Assembly (NCBI GenBank): GCA_036346275.1
Contig: CM070723.1
Coordinates: 48,128,743 to 48,192,742, forward strand
Direction of reading: 5' to 3'
Length of the DNA stretch: 64,000 nt
Source: Otatea glauca
Lineage: Eukaryota; Streptophyta; Magnoliopsida; Poales; Poaceae
Part shown: piece after piece, positions 46,637 to 59,200 of the stretch
Numbering within the stretch: the stretch's first letter is position 1
Layout of the letters: every line of letters starts with the position of its first letter
The notes under the pieces: model-generated
Told to the model about the DNA's origin: nothing
Database searches by the model: none
Seen by the model: only the letters and a program-made list of their open reading frames with translations
Made by a program: the position numbers and the translations under genes

Positions 46637-47536
46637 TGTTGGAAAAATTTGCAATATTTTTAGTCCAGATTTTAAATTGAGGCAAAAGTAACAAAAGACT
46701 AGAGATGCATAAAACAGCAGATAACACATTGTGCTTCAGAATATGCTCAAGAATTGTATGGTAATGGAATTGATTTATCACTCGAATTACTTACTATTGG
46801 GCTTGTTGAAGAAAAGGAAGCGGCGCAGACGTGGAAGTAGTCGATGTCGAGGAAGAAGCAGAGCGGTCGCGCTGATGCGCTGCCCAGAAACCTTATTGCC
46901 GCCCTCGTGCAGGTGAACTCTGCGGCAATGGTTCGAGATACCGCCACCCTCCTTCACAAAGGCACGCCGAGGAGGAAGGCGGTAGCGGTTCAACAACGCA
47001 ACACAACAAAGACAAAGACTTAGAGTTGAGGAGGAAGAATGGAGGAGGAATTTCAGATCTCTCGTCCGGACGTCTCAGAGTTTATATACACTCTCACAAG
47101 AAACTGACCTCATGATGTCAATTAAATGCGGCAGTTACTAGTAACTGACAAATAATGTCAATTAACTCACTGGTAACTGACTGCATAATGACACAGAATT
47201 CAAATACATGTTTAAATCGCATTTAAACAGATTGAATGGAGAGATAAATGCAGGGTTCAGTAAAACAAAAAAGTGAATTCAAAGTGTCAGGATACACATT
47301 ACGACGCGTCACAACTCACGCGTATTTTCACGCGCAAAATACGCGAATGCGCGCGCGTGTGTGTTTAGCCACTGTCCACCCTATGCCATTCTCATGCCAA
47401 GTGTAATTAATCAAGAGGTGGCAAGGACTCCACCTTTTAAATTGCCTTTCCTCCACTTGACTAGACAATATGGTACTAAACCATGCATGCTTTGGAATTA
47501 AAGGAAATGGGCCATCCAATGGGCCAATTTCTAACA
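46637..47536 (-). repeat. 5' LTR of copia element 3 (900 bp)
   Basis: Same ends as the left LTR; AGAAC follows at 47537-47541. In the - strand direction gag begins 38 nt after its end. Confidence 0.95.
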
Positions 47537-48613
47537 AGAACTACACAATATATGGCCATCAATTCTCCACCCAGACCTTCCAAAGGACAAAAATGGACAG
47601 GCAGTTCCATCTTCCATGAAAAGGGCACCACACTATACACACGCATGCTCTAGCAACTAACCATGTCCTAGGCTCCTAGCCCATCACAAATTGAAGTTGA
47701 TTTCATAATTGAATTACGCATATAAATGTGTTTGTTCTTCCATTCCCTTGGTTCACTTCCCTTATCTGTAGAGGGCTGAACCAAGTATTGGCTAGAACAC
47801 TTAGAAGTTGAATATGTTGAATCCCCCTGTGAAATTTCAACCCTAGCCTAGGCCAAGAAAACTTGATGCCTTACTAGTTTGACTAACAACTGACATGATT
47901 ATACGTATGATATTTCATACGGGTTCCACGTAAGAAACCTGCTCCACAAATCACAGGAGAAGAGTAGAAACCTGCTCCACAAATCACAAGAGAAGAGTTG
48001 GTGGTACTACATCCTTAATTTATGACAGGTTCGATTGTCCCTTGTGTGGAGATTCCTCATCATGGGTCTAACCAAATGATGAGATTTGCAGTCAAAGCAT
48101 GTCATAATCCTATTCTTTGTCCTCGCTATGAAATTCTAGAGCCACGGACCAGGTTTCGCACCTCATTCAGTTAGAGAGGAGGATTCAGTTCTCACATTTT
48201 GAGCTAAAAAATCATGGGCTACTCCCCCATTTTTTTTGTTGCACATGGAATACAAATGAAAGCATCAGGTGAGAGACAATAGTATTAAGTCCAAAATTCT
48301 CCTTGCAAAGGAAAAAAACTCAAAAATTCATGTGGTTCGGTCCGGTTTGAGGTAACCGGGCGTGGTTATTCTTTTACAAAATTTTGAATTCCCATTTTCG
48401 ATTGTTTTAATATTTGAAGTTCGGGATAATCCGGGTAAATAGCATATAATAGCGGATATAAATGGCCTAAACTGGCCACTTTTCAAAGGTGAAAACCTCT
48501 GAACCTGATCCCGTCCAAATTGTGCCCTGGCAGTAGCATTGCTCTTGTTTTCTTTTAGAAGCTGACATCACCTTTATCTTAGTGAAGGGACACACGAAGC
48601 TTCCACATATGAT
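47537..48613. other. Non-coding intergenic DNA
   Basis: No gene recognised. A short direct duplication AGAAACCTGCTCCACAAATC occurs at about 47934 and 47969. Confidence 0.5.
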
Positions 48614-49262
48614 TAGGTGTGCAACCGGCTTGAATTCAGTCAAATATTGCCCTTTTCATATCCTAAACCATATTTTTTTCCCGGAGTCAAAGTCGGATAC
48701 GGATATTGCCGGATATGAATACGGCCCAGATAATATTAGTCACGAATTCTAAGTGAATACGGGGCGGAATCGATACGGCACCGAATATTTTTTATCAGAT
48801 ATCGCACAAAAACTGATACCGCACATAACACACATATAACAATGATTAATTAACCTTATGAGTTCAATATGCAACAGGATTATCGTAATTTAATTAATCA
48901 TTTATCACGTAGTCCAACAAAATTGCAAAAGTACCCTTTCAATGCCGCATTCTCCCTACTAGAAATTTGGAAAAGAAACCATATAGCCACATATGTCGAT
49001 AGAGACTTGGGCTATTAGGCTAGCAAAATTGAAGCTGCTAGAATATGGGTTGTAAATTTTCAGATATTCGAATAGAGTTTTTCGGAATTATCCAAGAATA
49101 TAATCGGAATATCCCGATCCGATGGATAGTGATCTCCCGAATCCGAAACCAACTATCCAAAACCGATGCCAAATCCGACAAGTAGCCGACACGACTAGCC
49201 GAATTCGAGCTGAACAGATCCGGTCGGTCGGTTGGCATCTATCTGATCCGGTTGCACCCCTA
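48614..49262. mobile_element. Non-autonomous hAT-type element, 649 bp
   Basis: The ends TAGGTGTGCAACCGG and CCGGTTGCACCCCTA are complementary at 14 of 15 positions. The outer 8-mers CATATGAT and CGCATGAC agree at five positions and differ only by transitions, consistent with an aged 8-bp duplication. The interior has GGATACGGATATTGCCGGAT-like words and no transposase. Confidence 0.8.
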
Positions 49263-50285
49263 CGCATGACTAACTAGGTCATTAACCAAGCATGCTAAAA
49301 GCACAACAAATAGTGTGGGCTTCTAGTTTGTGATTAGCTTCATTACCCAACGTGCTTCCTGGAAGCAGAACTGCAATCACTGCTACATTCTGCCTACCAT
49401 CTGAAGAGCAAAAACAGGACTCAGAAATCAGAATCATACTTGTAAGGCAGAGATATTGGGGAAATCCTAAAAATCCGCCTCATCCAAACACCCTAAGGCC
49501 TTGTTTGGATGGGTCGGGTGCCAGCCCATTCACGCAAAGTTGAACTAAGCTCCATGTGGACATTTTGCCATACCTCTCAAGGCTATTTTGTCTGTAGTAT
49601 AGATCTTGTTGGTAGTAAGAATCCCGGTTGCCCAACAATTCGCCACTAGCAAGAAAGCAATTATTATAGCCACTTTTGCTTCCATTACACCATCTAAATC
49701 CTAGAGGAGTACAAATTGTAGGACCGTATATATTGCCATCCAGCTAATTCCATTAATAATTTGCATTGCTACAAAGTACAAACACAACATAGGAATAGGA
49801 TAAACTTTTGGCTGGTCTCCTTACTTGTGATGGCCTCATTCCTAACAGATATACAAGAATTCAGAACAATAATGCAGCAAATTAAAACCGCCTTGCCTTT
49901 GTCGTGGCTAGTGGCTTAATTAGAGCAGTGTACGTACACTTGTATTCCCCAGCCCCATCCCGTGGATACAAAATTCACTGTTCAATTCGGTTATCGACTA
50001 TCACAGAACAAAAAGGACATTTGGATAAATGCCACTGCAAAGTTCAACAGATTGGAAAATGCCACTGAATGTTGAATGTATCATTGACAGTTGATGGCAT
50101 TTTTCAAAACCAACATCATTTGCAGTGGCATTTTACTGATTTCCCTAGATAAATACTGACGTGGTCAGGTCAGTAAACTGGAATGGTACAACGTCGATCA
50201 GACTTGAAAAAACCCTTTCGAGATGAAATAAACACACCATAATACAGAACTGGGTGAAAGAGAATAGCGCTGGTGCAAGTTAACT
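49263..50285. other. Intergenic DNA and 3' UTR of the PHF1-like gene
   Basis: The right part should hold the 3' UTR of the - strand gene ending at 50286. A sequence like one Tourist end (GGCCTTGTTTGGATG, about 49496) is present without a partner. No other gene was seen. Confidence 0.5.
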
Positions 50286-53200
50286 TCACCAGGGGTTCTG
50301 GTCCTCAGGAGCTGGAGGAGGCTCCTTCAGGATACTCCATGGCTTGGCCGGTTGATGCCGCCCCATCGGGAAGTTCCAGAAGGAATCGGAGTGCTCGTAG
50401 AATGTGTAGAACATGACGGCCGACGCCAGAAAGAGCACCAAGAGTATGAGCCAGACTTGCCATTCTGCAGAACAGAAACATAAACAGATTGGTTAGTAAA
50501 CCATATCACAGAAGGGGCCAAAGTGCCAAACAGCATTTGTTGAGACATGCACCTTTCCAGTCAGCAGGCACATTGAGCTTTGTCAGCTCCGCTCCCCATT
50601 GATGAGATGTGGATATTACAACCCTGGAATATCAGCAGGTATGATGCAATAACGGAAAAAAAGTCCAGAAATTGAACGGGGACAGTGCATTTCATTTTAG
50701 GAGATGAACAGATTGTGCATAAAAACAACAACAGTTTATAAGGGCCTGATGAACCTAGCTTGAGGGGGAAGGATATATCTTGCAATCTTTTCAGAACAAG
50801 GTGGATTAAGCTAAACTATTCAGTATTTACAAGCTAGACACGGAACAGATGAAACTTCAAATTTGCATGATGCTACGTGCATGTCAATGCAGGCATTCAT
50901 GGGCATGTACAATCAATGAATAATAAGCAAGCATAAATAGCTAGATCTAGAAGCATGACACTCTGAAACTATGCCATCAACCAATCGATGCATGAACACT
51001 AAGAAAGCATAGCTACCTAGTTATAATGCTATATTCCCGGTGAAATAAGCAGCTAGAAAAAAATAGAAGTACCCCAAAAACTAAAAGTTATACGATGCTA
51101 ACAGGCATAAAATCTTCAGAAAGTTCCAGTTCTTAATGATATTAAAGTTCTTGTTACCTTTCAGTAGGACAAAATTCAATGGATGAAATCAGGGAACCAA
51201 GATGAACCTTCTTGCTCCAGTGAGAAACCTCCATCTTCTTTACATCCACAGCACAAAAGTCACCATCGTGGCTTCCTCTGAAAGAAGTACAGACCCATGT
51301 CGTCAATACTTCACAAGCATTGCAAGTCTAAAAGATGCTAACCAGTATTAGGGCACCATATGTATTAGCAAATAAAACAAGATTCCAGCTGATGCTGTCA
51401 CTTTTTATTTATTCATATTGTAACATCCCAAATTTTGTTCTTTCAAAACTAATTTCAAATATTTGGTTGTTATTGGGATTTCTTGCTTAATCTAAATCTA
51501 AAATTCAAATTCAAATATAAAATCCCAATTGAATGTCTCCAAAATTTCAAATTCCAATTCAAATTCTCCATCTCAATTTCTTGGGTCGAGCCCATTCTTT
51601 CCCTCGTTTAATTTCTCCTCCTCTCAAACCTTTGGGCCAAGCCCAATCCGGCCCAGCCACCATGGTTATTAAGGCGTCGTTTAAGCGGTAAGGCAGTCCA
51701 GGAGGGTTGCGCCACACCATCTCCTTGCCGAAGGTGGGTGTGGCATCTACCTGATGGTCATAGCGTCGCATAGGCGTCGTTGAGGAGTCATCTGGCGTTG
51801 CGGGGGCCTGAGTTGGATGCTATAGCTGAGCAAGGGAAGGTAATAGACATACCGGGGCCAACCGCCAGGTGAACACAATTGAAAATCGAGAGCACAGGTT
51901 GATGCGACATGGAAAACCTAGTGCCGCCTGCCGCCCTATCCCCATCCGATGCGACGCGTGATCCACCGCGCCGCACCGCCGCCTCCTTTGCTCCAACACC
52001 AGAGACCCTTCTGCTTCGGTGTGGGATCCACCACGCCACCTCTGCTCCAGCACGATCAAGAGCTGTTGCACCGCCTCCTTTGATGTCGGGACCCGAATAT
52101 GTAAATCCGAACCCTCTGTGTATACTGCACTAGTCCAGGATCACGTTAGTGCACACAGGCTTAACATCGGTAAATATCACAATCATACACAACGAAAACA
52201 TTATGAAAGACATTATATATTAAATAATACTAGTTGAATAACCTTAAGGTCATTACATGACTATGCCTCGCAAGGCTAAACAACAAATTAAACTGCAGCG
52301 GAATAAAAACGTAGATAAACCCCTCAGTATACTACAAGCAGCTGATAAGGCTCTCACCCTAAACATTCGTCTCTTCCTGGTACTCCTCCAACATGGGTGC
52401 AGACTCCTTAACTGGTGTTGTTGTTGTAGGAAAGGGTGAGTACTTAAAGCACTCAACAAGTTGTGCACAGAATGCAATTCTATGTAACTATATGCAAGAC
52501 TTATTCCAAAGGAAAAGGCTATTATGGCTATTTTGCAATAAGCAACATTTATGAACAAATACAATAAATAGATTGTAAAGACTGTAAAACAAATAACAGT
52601 AATAGATAGATTCAGCATTTCTCAAGTAAACCAAGTTTCCAATCCTAAGTCAAGTTCCAACAATCCATATGGCAACCTGTCATCCCAACCAAGTTTCCAT
52701 GTAATTGAACTAACTCTTACTGTAATTCCCGAGTATTGCTCAATACCGCGAGCACGGCTATCCGAATAGATTTACACTCTGCAGAGGTTATGCACTTTAC
52801 CCACACGACATGATCATCTCTTGTTGCCATGCAATTAACACACTTCCTTTGGTGTGTCGGCGAAAATATCATGACAAAACCTTTACAATGCTCTGGCTTA
52901 ACCCAATACTACCCGCTAAGGTTTCAACACTGGTGAGTCTGGTTACCACATCCAGGGCCCCCCTCTTGCGCCATGTGAGTTGATCCATAACTCGGGACTC
53001 ACACCGCCATTGATAGTACCAAGCTAAGACATTGCAAATTAATCAGCTAGGCTGTCCCATACCAGACATGTGGTTGCATGATTGACTCAGGTCAAAGGCT
53101 TGCAAGGTTAAGTTCTTAAGATGATCGAGGCAAGACTTCCACATACCCTCTGTCATACGGCCCACCTTGGCATACTGCCCCTTGCCACTTGTCCCGATCT

Positions 53201-56200
53201 AAGTGATTACCACCCCAGTTGATTACCAAGCACCACGTGCCATCAACAATTCAACATCGTTGCGTGACATCCTTCGCCACTACAACTCAATCTCATTGTG
53301 CGACCACACATGACACACAAGTTCATATCATTGTTTCATATTCCATTAGTCAAGATTAAACATTGATGATTCAAGTATATGTGATGACGTGGCATGGCTA
53401 AGCAGCTAACACGGTCTAACCATCCCATGTTGATTTTAGTATTAACCAACTATAGTGAACCAATCTAGGGTGACAATAGATCATGGCATACAAATGACAA
53501 GGTAGGGTATAAATCAAATTGGTAGATTAACTAGATCCCAATTTAATTTCAAACAATTGTATATGTGAAATAACATGCAATAGAGTAAAACAATATAGAG
53601 ATTTTGTAAATATGGGTTCAACATGATCAAAGCACAACTTGCCTTATAAAAGCCCTTATTCTTGCTCTGGACCTTGGTCTTGAGTCGACGAATCTTCCTC
53701 GGATGCTTCGCACAATTCAACGTCTACGCGAAACGAAAGAGAAAAGCAAATAAACACCAAATCAGAGAGCAAACAAACTCCAAAAATCAAATAAAATTCA
53801 CCATTAGATAGATCTCAATTTTACAAATTTTTATAAATTTGAATCACCTCAATCGGAGCTCGTATGAGGGAGAACGGGCTCATGAAAGATTAAAAAATCA
53901 TAAAAACCTGAAAATTGGAAAATCAACAATTAGCCAAATTATTTTTATACTGAAAATTCTCATTTACTACGTCATGCTGACGTCACTGCCAACCGGGCCA
54001 ATCACATGCCGCCACATCACCTCGGTCCATGGACCCGGTCCACGATTTGGACCTGGTCCACCATGCACCCGGTCCATGGCGCCTCGGTGCATGCACCCAA
54101 CACGCAGCACACCACGATTGGCTGCGATGCGCGGCTTGATCCAACACGTGGAAGGCAGATCGGACGGCCACATATCACGAGTAACGTGGCAGCATCTCGA
54201 CCGATTGATTTAGATCCGACGGCACACAAAGGATGATGGAGTCTACTGCTATCGTGACCACGTGGCTCAATCCTAGCGGTTCGAAGATGATCCGACAGCT
54301 TACGAACTCCCCGATGTGGATGGCGGCACGGCGGCGCAACTTCCACCGGACTTGAAGACGATGACCTCGGCGACGGCGTTGCAGTAATGAAACTTCACGG
54401 ATCCGATGCGGCTTGACACGGAGATCCCAGATCTGGAATCCAAGCGGCAAAAGACGGCTTGACGGCGACACAACGGCAAGAGACGAGCGGTGGCGCTTGC
54501 GACAAACCACGGCGAGCTCCTGGGCGCGTTCTACGGTGGCTCTCGCGAAACGGCTCCGACCAAAAGCTACGGCACACAAAGGCGAACCTCGGATAGGCTG
54601 CGACATCCTTAAATACCCCTCGATGTCGCGTACGGCGCTAGGAAACCCAATTGACGCGGCGGCGGTGTCCAACTTGGCGACGGTGGCGGCGCTCCGAGAC
54701 CCACGCGAACACGACAGCGGACAACCGTCCGATGGCGGACGAACGACTGCAATCCATGCTGACGCGGCTAGATCGGATCCGCCTACATCTAATCAACGGA
54801 CACGATCTCTACTTACCTAAATCGATACGGCTCATTCTTTATCGTCCGATCTTGATCCCACGGCTCGTAAGCGCTAGGGTTTTGATTCTGAACTTGGCCG
54901 TTCGATGGCGATCCGACGGCTGCCGCGATTGCTTCTAGAAGATGGGCCAAACGGGCCGCACAACGCTGGGCCTCACACGCACAGTACTGGGCTCCGGCCC
55001 GATACTGTTTATTTGATTTTCGTCGCATTTTTCTTTTAATATAATTATGTAAATTCATTTAATTAGTTTTAGGCAATAAAAGTATCAGGAAAAATCCAAA
55101 AAATTCTCATAAATACTTTGAGACATTTTGAACTCAAATAAAATATTTTTTGGCAAAACTTCTTATTAACTTTATATATATTTAATTAGTTTTCTCAAAA
55201 AGGCCTATATACTTAATTTGAAATAATTCCAATGAAATCCAGAAAAATCCAATAAATTCAGGAAAATCACAAAATGCACAAATATCAATAAAATAATTCT
55301 AAAGGCAAATTTTGGGATGTTACATCTACTCTGGCGCATCATCGCCGTTGTCGGTCGCCAGATCTAGCCATCCAGGTACAACCTCCTCCCGTCAGCCTCT
55401 CTCTTTCTCTTCTGTCCGCCAATCATTGGTCGCCAAATCCCACTCTCTTCTTCTCTCCACCCTCCTCCCGGCTGACCTGCCTCTACTCTGCTTTGCTCTG
55501 CAGCTGCTTTGCTCGTTTTGTTTTGAAGCTATGTCGATTTAAGGTCTTCCGCCTGCGATGAGGATTGAGGAATGAGGGAGAAATAGAATGCTGAATTATT
55601 GATGTCGATTCTTATAGAATGTTGATGCTCTGCTCAGTGTTGTTGTGTGTCATTGTGTTGGTACTTGGTGTGCTACTGCTCAGTGCTCACTGTTATGCTC
55701 TGCTCTATTGAATGTTGATACTCACTGTTGGTGTGTCAATAAAAGAACTTAACAAATGTGTCTCACAATCATTGTTACTTGCCTAATTATGCTGAATTGT
55801 TGATGCTATGTATGCTTTCTTTATTGCAGAAGCAGTGAAGCACAACCAAAATGGCAACTGCAAGTAATGCAACTTCCAAGGCCTCGTATGATCCAATGGC
55901 TGATCCAAAACAGAAGGCAAAGTCTAATGATCCGAGATGTATGGCTTTTGGCCAGTTATTGACAACCAAGATTTGGTCCTGTTTTTCAGGAAGGTAATGG
56001 GAGGAATCAAAAGGTTCAAGGAGCATCTTGCAAGTGGGTTTGGAGATGTCCAAAAATGTGGGTTTAGAGATGTCCAAAAATGTGCAAAACTACACCAGCA
56101 ATCATGAAAGAGATGTAGGAGGCTTTATGGAAGAACAAAAGGGGCGAACCACTCTTCCTAGATGATGATGGAAAAGGAGAAGATGTGAGTGACATCAACC

Positions 56201-59200
56201 GGTAAGGAGTTCCAAGCCTCTGTTGTGCAGCCAAGTTCTGGGATAGCTACCAAAAGAAAGCAATATGCTCTTCAGTTCAAGTTTCCAGCACCAGAGTTAA
56301 CAAAGGAGATCAAGTCCATTAGTGCTATGCTCCGACCAACACCCGTAGAGGTTGTAGAGCAAAGACATGCCAAGAGGGCTGCTCAAACTAGCATTAAGTT
56401 CCACATGAGGACCAAGGATGAAATGCATGCCGTCAACCTAGAGATAGCCAAGTTCTTCTATGAGTGCGATATATCATTTAATGCCGCAAACTCAAGGCAA
56501 TTCGCGATTGCTATGGAGGCCGTTGCGAAGTACGATTCTAGGTACAAGCCTCCTAGTTACTATGAGCTTAGGGAACCATTTCTTGAGGAGATTGTTAAGG
56601 AGAAAGATAATTCAAGGGTGAAGCACGAGGAGGCATGGAAGCAATATGGTTGCACGCTCATGTCGGATGAATGGACGGATAGAAGGGGACGCCACTTGGT
56701 TAACTTCCTTGTCAACAGTCCGGAGGAGACTTTCTTCTTGGAGTGTATTGATGCATCAAGCAAAGCACATGATGCAATGATGCATGCCGACTTGCTAGAG
56801 AAGAGAATCGAGAACATCGGAAAAGACAAAGTTGTTCAAGTTGTCACTGATAATGGTGCTAGCTATAAGGCAGTAGGCAAGCTTCTAATGGAGAGAATTC
56901 CTACATTGTTTTGGACCCTCAAACTGCACATTGCTTGGACCTTATGTTGGAAGACATAGGGAAGTTGAAAGAATTTAAGAAGACTATTGCATGTGCCCAG
57001 CATCTCACCACATTCATTTACAGGCATGGGAGGCTTCTTAGTGCCATGAAGGAGAAAACAGGTGGGATAGATCTTGTGAGGCTCACAACTACTCAGTTTG
57101 CTACAACATTCCTTACTTTACGGAGTTTGCACAAGCACAAAGATGCGTTGGGATATCTATTTGTCAGTGATGATTGGACTACGACCAAATTGGCAAAGAC
57201 AAGGTCTGGAAAAAAGTGTATGCCATTATTCTTTCTAATGAGTTTTGGAATTCAATTGAGGATTGCCTTAGAACTTTATAACCACTTCTTGTCAGGCTAA
57301 TGATGGTTGACGATGATGAGAAGCTCGCTATGCCGGAGGTTACAGCATTCATGGCTCAAGCAAAGGAAAAGATCAAGGCAGCCTTATCTACCCAAAACAA
57401 GAAAGTTTTGCTCAAGAGCATCATGGAAATTGTTGACCAATGTTGGGTCAAGTAAATGGACACCCCATTATATGGAGCTGCACTCTATTTGAACCCAAGG
57501 AAATTCTTTCCCATCCAAAAGAAGAATGAAGATGGATATGTTGGGGATAAGTGGTAATTTCACAGATATGCTTGCAAGAATGGTACAAGATCTTCGAAAC
57601 AAGGTCGATAGGCAAGCGAAGACCAACGCAGAGACGTCTTTTCAAATAAAACGACAAACCAAAACATAGATTCATGGAGCCCTAGTAAGTGTTTTTAATT
57701 TCAGCATGTTAATTTCAGTCATAAATCCTAATATATGCATATATTTGCAATTTTAGTTGATTGGTGGTGTGCTTATGGTGGCCAAGCAATTGAGCTACAA
57801 AGGTTTGCAAAGCATATCGTTAGTCTTTGTGCTTCATCATCTGGTTGTAAGTGAAATTGGAATACCTTTGAATTTACCTCCATCAATATTATATCCGTGT
57901 ACCATTGTCGCCCTAGCATAGTCAATCCACAGTAACGAGTACATTATTGGATTAGATTAGCTCGGTATAGTTGCTTAGACATGCTATATCGATTGTATCA
58001 TCGTATGGGTGGGAATTATTATAAAATCTTTATGAAAATCAATTTGGAAATTGTTTGGCAACAAGTATTGTCGTTGGTTCACAAAATAAAATAAAATGGA
58101 AAAATTGATTTAGACTTGGGCGAATGGTAAGTGGAGACGGGTGCAAATTGAACATGAGATCTTGTAGTGTGATAGTTCGCATGTGTCTATTCAAACTGAG
58201 ATATACAGTACAACCACAAGTCTAGGGTGGGGTGGACCTGGCCGATCAATTTGCAACGGCCTAGCTTTAATTTTGCCAGTTAGAGGAATGTGGGTGTTAG
58301 ATAGAGATAGTTTATTCCCACATGGCGCAAGAAGGGGCTTCTGACTGGGCAACTAGAATCCTTCAGCGATGAAACCTTAGCGAGCGGAGTCAGGTTAGGT
58401 TGACACATTGTATAGGCTTTGTGATAATCACTTAGGGTGCGTTTGGTTGACTGGATGAGGTTGGATGGGATATGGCCATCCAATCTGGATGGGATGGAGC
58501 CATCCAGTTGGTTGTTTGGTTGGGTGGATAGGGATGAGCCAATTTTTTATTTGGTTGGATGGATGAGAATGGTTAGGATGAGTTAATTTTTTGTTTGGTT
58601 AGATGGATAAGGATGGATGGACTAGTTGTAATCAAGGTTTCGAATTTTTTGGATAAAATTTGACTTAAATTTGAAGTTTTGAACAAAATTTAACCAAAAA
58701 ATGAATTTTCGAACAAACTTTGACCAAAATTTGAATTTTCAGATAAATTTTGAACTTTTGGACAAAAATTGGCAAAATTTTGAATTTTCAAAAAAATGAC
58801 TGAAATTTGATTTTTTTTTTGGATAAAATTTGATTTTTTTTGGACAAATTTTGAATTTTCGGTCAAAATTTGAATTTTCGAACAAAAATTGAATTTGACT
58901 GAGTAAACTTCGACGAAATTTGAATTTGACCGAGTACACCTCTTCATGCAATAAACTGGATGACTCCGTCCGGCCTTTTTCTTTGGATGGCTCTACCCAG
59001 CATCTTGAGGGAATATTCCAAAAAACCGGATATCCATATCCCATCCATCCACTCATCCAAACAATTGGATGACTCTAAATCCATGGATGGCCATATCCCA
59101 TCCACCTTCATCCACCCAACCAAACGCCACCTTAGTCGCATGCCTAAGAAAGCGTAACATAGCCGACATTATAAGTTTATCATCTCTTATGGGTAAAGTG

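Larger units (their letters stand above)
41205..47536 (-). mobile_element. Ty1-copia retrotransposon 3, nearly full length, TSD AGAAC
   Basis: The LTRs at 41205-42126 (922 bp) and 46637-47536 (900 bp) both begin TGTTGGAAAAATTTGC and end AATTTCTAACA on the + strand. The target duplication AGAAC is exact at 41200-41204 and 47537-47541. The purine tract (GGAATTGGTGGGGGAT on the - strand) adjoins the left LTR. Pol is almost intact. LTRs differ by scattered substitutions and small indels, a few percent by eye, so insertion is younger than for the two other copia elements. Confidence 0.95.

Noticed and set aside
54175..54938. Overlapping GC-rich frames within the LTR-like element
   Set aside because: No domain features; frames on both strands reflect composition.
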